DNA from: Mycobacterium avium subsp. avium
GTDB lineage: Bacteria > Actinomycetota > Actinomycetes > Mycobacteriales > Mycobacteriaceae
Length of the DNA stretch: 64,000 nucleotides
Assembly: GCF_009741445.1 (NCBI RefSeq)
Contig: NZ_CP046507.1
Span: 1,922,001 to 1,986,000 of the forward strand
Direction of reading: 5' to 3'
Position 1 is the stretch's first letter. The number at the start of each line of letters is the position of its first letter. Below, piece after piece: positions 12,191 through 19,894 of this stretch. The position numbers and the translations under genes were made by a program. Under the pieces are notes generated by a model that was not told the origin of the DNA, ran no database searches, and was given only the letters and a program-made list of their open reading frames with translations.

Positions 12191-13844
12191 TCAGTCGCGG
12201 TCCCAGGTGCTGGGCATCATCGGCACGCCGGGGCCCTCGCTCAACCCGTCCCGGGTCAGCGTCGCCAATCCGGCGGGCCGGGCCGCGTCGGATTTGGTTG
12301 CGGCACCGGCGAATCCGAGTTGGCCGGCGCTCGCCTCGGAGGCCACCGGGCCGTCGTCGGGGCCGCCGTCCTCGGGGCCGCTGTCGGTATCGAGGTCCAT
12401 GTATTCGTAGCGGTAGGCGCGGTCGGTGGCGGTGCCGCGGCGGCGCCGACGCGCCCGCGCCTTCTTGCTGCCCGCGGCGGCGGCCACGGCCGCCGCGGGC
12501 GCGTCGAGGTCGTCGGGCGCCGGTTCCCCCGACTTGCGGCGTGCCCGGCTGCTCGCGCTGCCGCGCGCCGACAGACCCGACAGTCCGACCGCGTACAGGG
12601 CGTCGGACATGCCGGCGCCGATTCCGTCGGTGGCGGTGGGGCCGAAGCCGACACCGGGTCCCCCGCCGACCGGTCCGCCGCCGGCGGATCCGGCCATCGT
12701 CGGGGCCGGGGCCGACGCCGTTGTCGGCACGTGACTCACGCCGGCCGGCGCGCCGGCGATGGTGGGCGCGGGAACGGTGGCGACCGGCGCCGGCGCGGCG
12801 GCGACCGGGACCGGCGCGGCCATCGACAGCGGGGCCGCGACGCTGATCGCGGTCACCGCGGCCGCCGCCCCACCCGCCGCGGCCGCGCCGATCGCCGCCA
12901 CCACCACCGGCGCGAGCACCACGGCCATCTGGATCGCCGCCTGCACGAACGGCCAGAAGATCATCAACGTGTGAAAGATGGCCCAGCCCAAGGCGGTCGA
13001 CAGGGCCGGCGAGAACCCGAGCTGGCCGAAGAACGAGGCCAGGCCGTTGACGAACGGCACCGGAGGGAATGGCCAGCCGCCGGGATTGAGGTCCTTGGAC
13101 ACCGGCCAGGCGAAATTCTGGGTGTATTGCTTCAGCCACGCGGTGAGCTGATCCTGCCAGGACGGATAGGACTGCGCCGCCGTGCTGGCCTGCTGCTGGG
13201 TGCTCGACGTGTCGGCGTGGTTGAGATTTGAGCCGGAATCGGCGGCCGGGGCCGCCGCGGCGCTCTGGACCGCCGCGGCGGTGGCGGCGCCGGCCTCGGC
13301 GCCCGGGGCGACGATCGTCGGCGCGGGCGTGGTCGGCGGAACCGCGGCAAGCGCGGATTGACTGACGGCCTGGTAGGTCGACATCGTCGTGGCGGCCTGC
13401 ACCCACATCCGCGCGTACTCGGCCTCGTTGACCGCGATCGGGATGGTGTTGATGCCGAAGAAGTTGGTGGCGACCAGCGCCCCGTGCACCGCGTGATTGG
13501 TCGCGAGCTCACCCAGCGTCGGCATGGCGGCCAGCGCGGCGGTGTAGGCGCCGGCCGCCGTCTCGTGCAGGCTCGCCGCGGTCGAGCTCTTGGCCGCGCT
13601 CTCCAGCAGCCAGGCCTGGTATGGGGCGTGGGCGGCCACGTACTGCTCGGCGCTGGGCCCTTCCCAGGCGCCGGCGTGCGCGGCGGCCAGCAACCCGTCG
13701 AGTTCGGCCGCCGCGGCGGCGTACTCGGTGCTCATCGACGACCAGGCGGTGGCCGCGGCCAGCAGCGGCGCCGGTCCGGGACCGCTGCTGAGCAGCGTCG
13801 AGTGCACTTCGGGGGGAAACGCGATCCAGACGGGGGGCGGTCAT
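12191..13844 (-). CDS. PPE family protein (PPW subgroup), 5' end frameshifted
   Basis: PPE protein, a substrate of type VII (ESX) secretion. From the internal GTG at 13807 the frame is open for 538 residues: [20 protein letters not shown], the W-x-G turn region [11 protein letters not shown], a hydrophobic Ala-rich middle, and a C-terminus with GFAGA and PMMPSTW, matching the GFxGT and PxxPxxW motifs of the PPW subgroup. The canonical start [13 protein letters not shown] is present in DNA from ATG 13844 (AAGG Shine-Dalgarno upstream) but only if one base is removed from the run of six G (plus strand 13832-13837). As written, ATG 13844 leaves frame at once; the protein could only start at GTG 13807, after the Pro-Pro-Glu. 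Either real inactivation or an indel error. Confidence 0.8.
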
Positions 13845-14020
13845 CGTCGGGGGCCTTCGGGCAACAACACGAATACCTCTTCGGTGAATCTCGTGGATGG
13901 GCTGGCGAGCTTTCCCCCACAGGTCGGTCGCCGGGACCGTTTGGTTCCACGCGAATTCGCGCGGCGCCCCAACTCGCGGGAGTCTTTGCGCGCAGACCCG
14001 CCATGCGCAACGATGCAGGG

Positions 14021-15382
14021 ATGCGGTGTGACGTTGCCCGGGAGGCGCTGTCGGCTCGGCTGGACGGTGAGCGTCCTCAGGTGCTCGCGCAGCAGGTCGA
14101 TGCCCACCTCGAGGCGTGCCGGGGCTGCCGCTCCTGGCTGATCGGGGCGGCGGTGCAGACCCGTCGGCTGGCCTCGGTGACGCCGGGTGAGGGACCCGAC
14201 CTGGTGGACAAGATCATGGCCAGCATTAGCGAGCAGCCGACCGGGCGCCCGGCCTGGATGCGCTGGTTGCGGTCGCACTACCGCCGCTGGGGGCTGATCG
14301 GAGTCGGACTGTTCCAGGTGGCGATCGCCGCCGCCCAGATCAGCGGGATCGATTTCGGCATGGTCGCCGGCCACATGCACGGCGCGATGTCCGGCGAGCA
14401 CCTGATGCACGAGTCCACGGCGTGGTTGCTGGCGCTCGGGCTGGCGATGATCGCCGCCGGCGTCTGGCCCGCCTCGGCGTCGGGGGTGGCGGCGATCACC
14501 GGCGTGTATTCAGTTGCGCTGCTGGGCTATGTCATCGTCGACGCCTTCGACGGGGAGGTGACCGCCACCCGCATCGCCAGCCACATGCCGCTGCTGCTCG
14601 GCCTGGCCTTCGCGTTGCTGGTGGCGCGGGAACGGGTGGGATCGCGCCGCCCCGGCTCCTCCGACGCGACGGCCGACGCCGGCTTTGCGGCCTGGACCGC
14701 TGACGCTCCCGCGGGCCGGCGGCGCGGACACCTGCGGCCCATCAATCGCGCGGCCCCCTACCCCACCGCATCGTCTACGACGACCCGTCGTAGGATCGGA
14801 AAACCCGCGCAATTAAGGTGGTTGGGCATGATCGCGCCGAGCGACGACGAGGCGGTAACCGAGCTCGCGTTGTCCGCCGCGCGCGGGAACGCCCGGGCGC
14901 TCGAGGCGTTCATCAAGGCCACCCAGCAAGACGTGTGGCGGTTCGTCGCGTATCTGTGCGATGCGGGCAGCGCCGACGATCTGACCCAGGAGACGTTCCT
15001 GCGCGCGATCGGCGCCATCGAGCGGTTCTCCGGACGCTCGAGTGCCCGGACCTGGCTGCTGTCCATCGCGCGCCGCGTCGTGGCCGACCACATCCGTCAC
15101 CTGCAGTCGCGGCCGCGCGCCGCGGTGGGCGCCGATCCCGAACACGTGCTGCGCACCGACCGCCACGCCCGCGGATTCGAGGATCTGGTCGAGGTGACGA
15201 CGATGATCGCCGGCCTCAATCCCGAACAGCGCGAAGCGCTGTTGCTCACCCAGTTGCTCGGGCTGCCCTACGCCGACGCCGCCGCGGTGTGCGGCTGCCC
15301 GGTGGGCACCATCCGATCGCGGGTGGCCCGGGCCCGCGACGCGCTGCTGGCCGACGGCGAGCGCAGCGACCTGACCGGCTAG
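14021..15382 (+). CDS. Membrane zinc-finger anti-sigma-like protein, open frame continuous with SigC
   Basis: From ATG 14021 (or 14003) the product begins [17 protein letters not shown] and has HLEACRGC near residue 28, an H-x3-C-x2-C zinc-binding anti-sigma (ZAS, zf-HC2) motif. Residues ~85-215 hold about four membrane helices ([62 protein letters not shown]). Soluble ZAS plus membrane region suggests a membrane anti-sigma factor. No stop occurs before sigC, so the frame would yield a 453-residue anti-sigma/sigma fusion. The ~40 codons before sigC use codons rare here (tta, agg, aaa) and look like untranslated DNA, so separate translation of sigC, with read-through open by chance or by indel, is also possible. 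Confidence 0.65.
   Translation: MRCDVAREALSARLDGERPQVLAQQVDAHLEACRGCRSWLIGAAVQTRRLASVTPGEGPDLVDKIMASISEQPTGRPAWMRWLRSHYRRWGLIGVGLFQVAIAAAQISGIDFGMVAGHMHGAMSGEHLMHESTAWLLALGLAMIAAGVWPASASGVAAITGVYSVALLGYVIVDAFDGEVTATRIASHMPLLLGLAFALLVARERVGSRRPGSSDATADAGFAAWTADAPAGRRRGHLRPINRAAPYPTASSTTTRRRIGKPAQLRWLGMIAPSDDEAVTELALSAARGNARALEAFIKATQQDVWRFVAYLCDAGSADDLTQETFLRAIGAIERFSGRSSARTWLLSIARRVVADHIRHLQSRPRAAVGADPEHVLRTDRHARGFEDLVEVTTMIAGLNPEQREALLLTQLLGLPYADAAAVCGCPVGTIRSRVARARDALLADGERSDLTG
14791..14818 (+). promoter_or_regulatory. Possible sigC -10 box and Shine-Dalgarno
   Basis: TAGGAT (14791-14796) is a reasonable -10 hexamer, and TAAGG (14814-14818) lies 9 nt before the sigC ATG at 14828, a good ribosome-binding spacing. 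These signals suggest sigC can be expressed independently of the upstream membrane protein although the reading frame is continuous. No convincing -35 is visible. Confidence 0.4.
14828..15382 (+). CDS. sigC: ECF RNA polymerase sigma factor SigC
   Basis: Extracytoplasmic-function sigma factor of 184 residues with only regions 2 and 4. Region 2: [20 protein letters not shown] and [15 protein letters not shown] (-10 recognition). Region 4: [20 protein letters not shown] then [20 protein letters not shown], the helix-turn-helix for the -35. Near-identical in pattern to M. tuberculosis SigC (recalled). ATG 14828 has a Shine-Dalgarno 9 nt upstream. Its last codons overlap the convergent cobK by 4 nt on a shared palindromic CTAG, each strand reading TAG. 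Probably controlled by the anti-sigma-like protein encoded immediately upstream in the same frame. Confidence 0.94.
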   Translation: MIAPSDDEAVTELALSAARGNARALEAFIKATQQDVWRFVAYLCDAGSADDLTQETFLRAIGAIERFSGRSSARTWLLSIARRVVADHIRHLQSRPRAAVGADPEHVLRTDRHARGFEDLVEVTTMIAGLNPEQREALLLTQLLGLPYADAAAVCGCPVGTIRSRVARARDALLADGERSDLTG

Positions 15383-16113
15383 TCCTTGATCGCCAGCGCC
15401 GCAACCCATTCGGCGGCCTCGGCCACACTGCCGACCGCCGACACGCTGGCCGGCAGCGCCGGCCTTGCCACCATCACGACCGGAATGTCCAGCGCTGCAG
15501 CGGCATCCAGCTTCGCGCGGGTCATCTGACCGCCGCTGTTCTTGGTGACCAAGGCGTCGATCCGGTGCTCGCCCAGCAGGGCGAGCTCGTCGTCGTAGCG
15601 ATAGGGGCCGCGGGAAAGCACCACCCGGTGACGACGCGGCAGTGTGGTCGCATCCGGTTCGGTGACGGCCCGGATCAGAAACCACGCGTCGCTGTCCTTG
15701 AACGCCCGCGCCCCCGAGCGGCCGGTGGTGAGAAACACTCGCGAATAGCCTTGCTCGGCAACAGTTTCCGCGGCGCGGGTATCCGAGTCGACGACGGTGG
15801 CCGCTCCCGGGTCCCAGGCCGGGCGGGCCAGCACCAGGTGTGGCAGCCCCAGCTCGGCGCAGGCTTGGGCGGCGTGTGCCGTCATGGTGGAGGCGAAGGG
15901 GTGGGTGGCGTCCACCACGGCGTCGATGTGTTCGTCGCGCAGCCACCGCCGCAGCCCGTCGACGCCGCCGAAGCCGCCGATCCGCACCGGCCCGACCGGC
16001 AGCGCCGGATCGGGCACCCGGCCGGCCAGCGAGCTGATGATGTCGATCCGCGGGTGCAGGGCCTTGGCCAGGGCGCGCGCCTCGCCGGTGCCGCCGAGCA
16101 GCAGCAGTCGCAT
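15379..16113 (-). CDS. cobK: Precorrin-6A reductase CobK
   Basis: NADPH-dependent reductase converting precorrin-6A to precorrin-6B. The 244-residue chain starts [16 protein letters not shown], the nucleotide-binding loop, then shows [15 protein letters not shown], the conserved CobK/CbiJ block, and [13 protein letters not shown] plus [16 protein letters not shown] near the C-terminus. ATG 16113 shares one base with the stop of cobM (TGATG), so translation is coupled. Its stop overlaps that of sigC. Last gene of the leftward cobL-cobM-cobK operon. Confidence 0.95.
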   Translation of the reverse strand: MRLLLLGGTGEARALAKALHPRIDIISSLAGRVPDPALPVGPVRIGGFGGVDGLRRWLRDEHIDAVVDATHPFASTMTAHAAQACAELGLPHLVLARPAWDPGAATVVDSDTRAAETVAEQGYSRVFLTTGRSGARAFKDSDAWFLIRAVTEPDATTLPRRHRVVLSRGPYRYDDELALLGEHRIDALVTKNSGGQMTRAKLDAAAALDIPVVMVARPALPASVSAVGSVAEAAEWVAALAIKD

Positions 16114-16868
16114 CAGTGCCTGCTTCCGCGGGCGCGGCCGGTCGAATACAGGTAGCTGTCGGTGAATCCGCCGGCGGTCAGCGCGTCGCCGACGATGATG
16201 ACGGCGGTCTTGGTGATGTGGGCGTCGTGCATCTGCGCGGCGATGTCGTCGAGAGTGCCGCGCAGCACCGTTTCCTGCGGCCAGCTCGCGAAAGCGACTA
16301 CCGCGCAGGGTGTTTGGGGTTGACGGCCGTTGTCGAGAAGTTGCCCGACGATGCTGTCGATCTGCGCGGCGGCCAGATGGAGCACCAGGGTGCCGCCGGT
16401 TCGGGCCAGGGTGGCCAGGTCTTCGCCGGGCGGCATCGCCGTGGACAAGGTGGCCACCCGGCTCAGCGTCACCGTCTGCGCAACACCGGGGACGGTGAGC
16501 TCGCGCTTGAGCGCGGCCGCGGCCGCGGCGAAAGCCGGTACGCCGGGCACGATTTCGTAGTCGATGCCCAGCGCGTCGAGCCGGCGGCACTGCTCGGCCA
16601 GCGCGCTGTACAGCGAGGGGTCGCCGGAATGCAGCCGCGCCACGTCGTGGCCGGCGGCGTGCGCTTGGCTGAGCTCGGTGATGATCTGATCCAGCGTCAG
16701 CGGGCCGGTGTCGACGATTCTCGCGTCCGGTGGGCACAGTGCCAGCAGGTCGTCGCGCATGATCGAACCCGCGTACAGGCACACCGGGCAGCTTTGCAGC
16801 AGCCGTTGGCCGCGGACGGTGATCAGGTCCGCGGCGCCCGGGCCCGCGCCGATGAAGTAGACGGTCAC
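16113..16868 (-). CDS. cobM: Precorrin-4 C11-methyltransferase CobM
   Basis: SAM-dependent methyltransferase making precorrin-5. 251 residues with the tetrapyrrole methylase signature YFIGAGPGAADLITVRGQRL at the N-terminus, LHSGDPSLYSALAEQ (the S-G-D-P loop) near residue 85, and EIVPGVPAFAAAAAALKREL. GTG 16868 overlaps the stop of cobL by 4 nt (GTGA); its own TGA shares one base with the cobK ATG. CobM acts two steps before CobL, so operon order is not pathway order. Confidence 0.95.
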   Translation of the reverse strand: MTVYFIGAGPGAADLITVRGQRLLQSCPVCLYAGSIMRDDLLALCPPDARIVDTGPLTLDQIITELSQAHAAGHDVARLHSGDPSLYSALAEQCRRLDALGIDYEIVPGVPAFAAAAAALKRELTVPGVAQTVTLSRVATLSTAMPPGEDLATLARTGGTLVLHLAAAQIDSIVGQLLDNGRQPQTPCAVVAFASWPQETVLRGTLDDIAAQMHDAHITKTAVIIVGDALTAGGFTDSYLYSTGRARGSRH

Positions 16869-18034
16869 CGGGTCACCGCCCACTGGGTGACCGGGAACTG
16901 CGGGTGCCAGCCGGTGAAGGCGCCCAACGCCTTGCCGTGATAGTGCTGGAAGCGTCGCAGCTGCCCACCGAACCGCGTATAGGCTTGGATGACAACGGCT
17001 TCCGACTCGGTGGTGACCACGTTGGCGACGAGCCGTCCGCCGCTGGGCAGGTGGTCGAAGCAGGCGTCGAGCAGGCCGGGCCGGGTCAGTCCGCCGCCGA
17101 TGAAGATGGCCGACGGCGGCTCGGCGCCGTCGAAAGCGTGCGGGGCGTCGCCGCGCACGTCGATGGCTGCGCCGAATGCCGCGGCATTGGCCGCCAGGTT
17201 GTGCCGGCGCTGTGCATCGCGTTCGAATGCGGTTGCGCGGCAACCGTTTCCGCCCAGGCACCACTCCACGCTGATGCTGCCCGAGCCGGCGCCGACATCC
17301 CACAACCGCTCCCCTGGCCGCGGCGCCAGCGCGGCCAGCGTCACCGCGCGGATTCCCTGCTTGGTGATCTGCCCGTCGTGGGTGAAGGCGTGGTCGGGCA
17401 GCGGCCAGACGCGCTCGTCGGGCAGGTAGCGTACGGCGATCACGTTGAGCGGGTCGATGTCTGCGGCACCGTCGGCCCAGTCGCGGGCGGTGCCGTCGCG
17501 GCGGTGTTCGTCTGGGGCGCCGAGTCTTTCGAGAACGGTGAACTGCGAATCACCGCGGCCGTGCGCGGTCAGCAGCGCGGCCAGCTCGGTGGGGGTGGCT
17601 GCGCCCTGCGACAGGACGATCGCCTGGCCGCCGCGGCGCACCGCGGTGTGCGGCGGCGCGGTGACCAGGCTGATCACCTCGGTGTCGTGCACGTTCCAGC
17701 CCATGCGCGCGCAGGCCAGCGTCACGGAGGACACGTGCGGCAGCACCCGCACCCGACCGGCGCCGTACAGGCGGATCAGCGTCCCGCCGACGCCGTGCAG
17801 CAGCGGGTCGCCGCTGGCCACGATGTGGACGTCGCCGGTGTGGTCGTCCAGCAGGCTCTGCAACGCCGGAAGCATCGGTGACGGCCATTGGCGCCGGGGT
17901 GCGGGTACCGTGGCGTCGAGCAGATCCAGTTGCCGCTTGGAGCCGTAAATGACCGCGGCGCTTCGCAGTTCGGCGCGTGATGCCTCGGCGAGTCCCGCCA
18001 TGCCGTCGGCGCCGATGCCGACCACGACGATCAT
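16865..18034 (-). CDS. cobL: Precorrin-6Y C5,15-methyltransferase (decarboxylating) CobL
   Basis: Bifunctional enzyme, 389 residues, that methylates C-5 and C-15 and decarboxylates the C-12 acetate of precorrin-6B to give precorrin-8X, the substrate of CobH. The N-terminal CbiE-like half (to ~200) has MIVVVGIGADGMAGL and VASGDPLLHGVGGTL; the C-terminal CbiT-like half (from ~210) has GERLWDVGAGSGSISVEW, a class I methyltransferase motif, and FIGGGLTRPGLLDA. ATG 18034 starts the first gene of the leftward cobLMK operon, 46 nt downstream of a codirectional dehydrogenase gene. Confidence 0.95.
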   Translation of the reverse strand: MIVVVGIGADGMAGLAEASRAELRSAAVIYGSKRQLDLLDATVPAPRRQWPSPMLPALQSLLDDHTGDVHIVASGDPLLHGVGGTLIRLYGAGRVRVLPHVSSVTLACARMGWNVHDTEVISLVTAPPHTAVRRGGQAIVLSQGAATPTELAALLTAHGRGDSQFTVLERLGAPDEHRRDGTARDWADGAADIDPLNVIAVRYLPDERVWPLPDHAFTHDGQITKQGIRAVTLAALAPRPGERLWDVGAGSGSISVEWCLGGNGCRATAFERDAQRRHNLAANAAAFGAAIDVRGDAPHAFDGAEPPSAIFIGGGLTRPGLLDACFDHLPSGGRLVANVVTTESEAVVIQAYTRFGGQLRRFQHYHGKALGAFTGWHPQFPVTQWAVTR

Positions 18035-18080
18035 GGGTGCCGCTCCGCATCGGATCGGGCCGCGTGGTCGCCGGTGCGGA

Positions 18081-18830
18081 TCATCGCGGCATCCTGCGCC
18101 AGATGAACTGGGGCAGCATGCGCAGCACGGCGGCCGCGGGCCCTAGCGCCCACGGAATCCACACGGTGCGACGGCCTTTCGCCAGCGCACGCGCGGTCGC
18201 GGCGGCCACCTGCGCGGGTGTGCTCGACAGTGGCGCCGGCGTCATGCCTTCGGTCATCCGGCCGATCACGAATCCCGGGCGCACAATCAGCAACCGCACA
18301 CCGGTGCCGTGCAGCGCGTCGGCCAGGCCGCTGGCGAAGCCGTCCAGGCCGGCCTTGGCCGACCCGTAGACGTAGTTGGCGCGCCGCACGCGCGCGCCCG
18401 CGATCGAGGAGAACACCACCAGTTGGCCCCGGCCGGCTGCGCGCATGGCGGTAGCCAGGTGCGTGAGCATGCTGACCTGGGCGACGTAGTCGGTGTGCAC
18501 GATGGCGACCGCATGCTCGGCGTCGGTTTCGGCGCGGGCCTGATCACCCAGGATTCCGAAGGCCAGCACCGCGGTGCCGATGGGCCCGTGGTCGGCGACG
18601 ACCGAGGCGACCAGCGGGCCGTGCGAGGCCAGGTCGTCGGCGTCGAATTCCCGGGTGTGCACGGCCGAGGCGCCGGCGGCTTTGAGCACGTCGACCTGGT
18701 CGTTGAGCCGGTCGGCGTTGCGCGCCGCCAGCACGACCGTCGTTCCCGGCGCCAGCCGTCGGGCCAGCTCGACGCCGATTTCGCTGCGGCCGCCCAGGAT
18801 TAGTACCGGAGCGGCGCCCGTGTCGTCCAC
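18081..18830 (-). CDS. Short-chain dehydrogenase/reductase next to cobL
   Basis: 249-residue SDR. The Rossmann loop [17 protein letters not shown] replaces the usual TGxxxGxG with GGxSxIG, a divergent form; [22 protein letters not shown] contains the catalytic Ser and Y-x3-K, and [15 protein letters not shown] is the P-G substrate-loop block. ATG 18830 starts [14 protein letters not shown]. The C-terminus is hydrophobic and basic ([21 protein letters not shown]), which may hold it to the membrane, as in the DprE2-like group of mycobacterial SDRs. Corresponds to Rv2073c by position. Substrate unknown. Confidence 0.88.
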   Translation of the reverse strand: MDDTGAAPVLILGGRSEIGVELARRLAPGTTVVLAARNADRLNDQVDVLKAAGASAVHTREFDADDLASHGPLVASVVADHGPIGTAVLAFGILGDQARAETDAEHAVAIVHTDYVAQVSMLTHLATAMRAAGRGQLVVFSSIAGARVRRANYVYGSAKAGLDGFASGLADALHGTGVRLLIVRPGFVIGRMTEGMTPAPLSSTPAQVAAATARALAKGRRTVWIPWALGPAAAVLRMLPQFIWRRMPR

Positions 18831-18865
18831 GGCTGCGATTATTACCTGCGCTAGCGTGGGCGGTG

Positions 18866-19276
18866 ATGGCGAATACCACTACCCGGCTCACCGACGACGC
18901 GTTGGCGTTTCTGTCGGAGCGCCATCTGGCCATGCTCACCACGCTGCGGGCCGACAATTCGCCGCACGTGGTGGCGGTGGGTTTCACCTTCGACCCCAAG
19001 ACGCACATCGCCCGGGTGATCACCACCGGCGGGTCGCAGAAGGCGATCAACGCCGATCGCGGCGGGCTGGCCGTGCTCAGCCAGGTCGACGGGGCGCGGT
19101 GGTTGTCGCTGGAGGGCCGGTCCAAGGTGAACAGCGACGTCGACGCGGTGCGCGACGCCGAGTTGCGTTACGCCCAGCGCTACCGCACGCCGCGGCCCAA
19201 CCCGCGAAGGGTGGTCATCGAGGTTCAGATCGAGCGGGTGCTCGGGTCGTCGGATCTGTTGGACCGGGGCGCGTAA
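18866..19276 (+). CDS. F420H2-dependent biliverdin reductase homologue
   Basis: 136-residue split-barrel flavin/deazaflavin protein that closely follows the pattern of M. tuberculosis Rv2074, reported to reduce biliverdin-IX-alpha to bilirubin with F420H2. Seen: [24 protein letters not shown]-type first strands, [16 protein letters not shown] (cofactor phosphate contact) and [21 protein letters not shown]. The start is ATG 18866; a GTG one codon earlier (18863) is equally compatible with a leaderless mRNA, because TAGCGT at 18852-18857 lies 5-8 nt upstream. Divergent from the dehydrogenase at 18830, with only 35 nt between. Confidence 0.88.
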   Translation: MANTTTRLTDDALAFLSERHLAMLTTLRADNSPHVVAVGFTFDPKTHIARVITTGGSQKAINADRGGLAVLSQVDGARWLSLEGRSKVNSDVDAVRDAELRYAQRYRTPRPNPRRVVIEVQIERVLGSSDLLDRGA

Positions 19277-19331
19277 GCGTCGTCAGGTTCGGAAAATCGG
19301 ACTAGCGGACCGCCACTCAATGCATCGGCTT

Positions 19332-19595
19332 CTAAACAGGAGTCCCACGGTTACTACCCGGTTGTTGCAGGAGTAAGTCATCGTGTTCATGCCTCCGACA
19401 CGCTTCGATGAAGTCAATGGCAGTCCCATGGTCGTTTAAGAATTGGTGATATTGATCCGGGGTAAGCTCATAATATTCTTCGTAATCTACGATCCCATTA
19501 CTAACGGGGATCGACGCATAGTACCGGCCTGAGGTTGACTCTACGCCGATCGAATATCTATCCTCTCGCGAAAAATATGTGTCCTCAAACTTCAT
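19332..19595 (-). CDS. Putative immunity protein of the adjacent toxin
   Basis: 87-residue acidic protein, MKFEDTYFSREDRYSIGVE at the N-terminus, then YYASIPVSNGIVDYEEYYEL and DFIEACRRHEHDDLLLQQ. No signal peptide or membrane helix, so cytosolic. It starts 11 nt after the end of the toxin-domain reading and is clearly AT-richer than the neighbouring genes, with codons (gaa, aat, tat) avoided elsewhere. The small acidic cytosolic product directly after a secreted polymorphic toxin is the standard immunity-gene arrangement. The family name is not recognised; function is inferred from position and composition. Confidence 0.7.
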   Translation of the reverse strand: MKFEDTYFSREDRYSIGVESTSGRYYASIPVSNGIVDYEEYYELTPDQYHQFLNDHGTAIDFIEACRRHEHDDLLLQQPGSNRGTPV

Positions 19596-19606
19596 TACGC
19601 TTCTTT

Positions 19607-19894
19607 CTACTCGAAGACATCAGTTACAGTGTAGTGGTCCGGTGGGATCAATCCACCGTCAATGACAGCTTCTGAAGCGCCGTTAGGCAAGACACCGCCG
19701 GGGATCCATTGCTCGTTGGCGCCCGCCTCATTTCCAGAAGGAATTCGTAGATTGAAGTCTTCTGGATCGCTGATATCGATCCTCACTACCTTGTTCGAAT
19801 CGAGAAACCCGTCAGGTAGTCCGAGCTCTTTCTCCATTGCTCGCAAATTTCCTTCGGTCGCTGCTGTCATTGCATCTGCTTCATGTTTGGGCAT
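19607..19894 (-). pseudogene. Frameshifted distal part of the toxin C-terminal domain
   Basis: This frame encodes MPKHEADAMTAATEGNLRAM through LRIPSGNEAGANEQWIPGG to HYTVTDVFE. It is the natural continuation of the preceding gene, whose frame reads GTSFV and then leaves it to stop 13 codons later. Restoring one base between 19894 and 19895 would join GTSFV to MPKHEADAM, matching the continuous toxin domains recalled from other actinobacterial and Bacillus polymorphic toxins with the same S-G-N-E-x-G-A-N block. As written, the toxin domain is split; independent translation from the ATG at 19894 would yield only half of it. The toxic activity is not identifiable from sequence. Confidence 0.7.

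Noticed and set aside
13509-13844. Independent 111-residue protein starting [11 protein letters not shown]
   Set aside because: It begins at the true PPE start but only because of the frameshift in the G run; the rest is the PPE gene read in the wrong frame.
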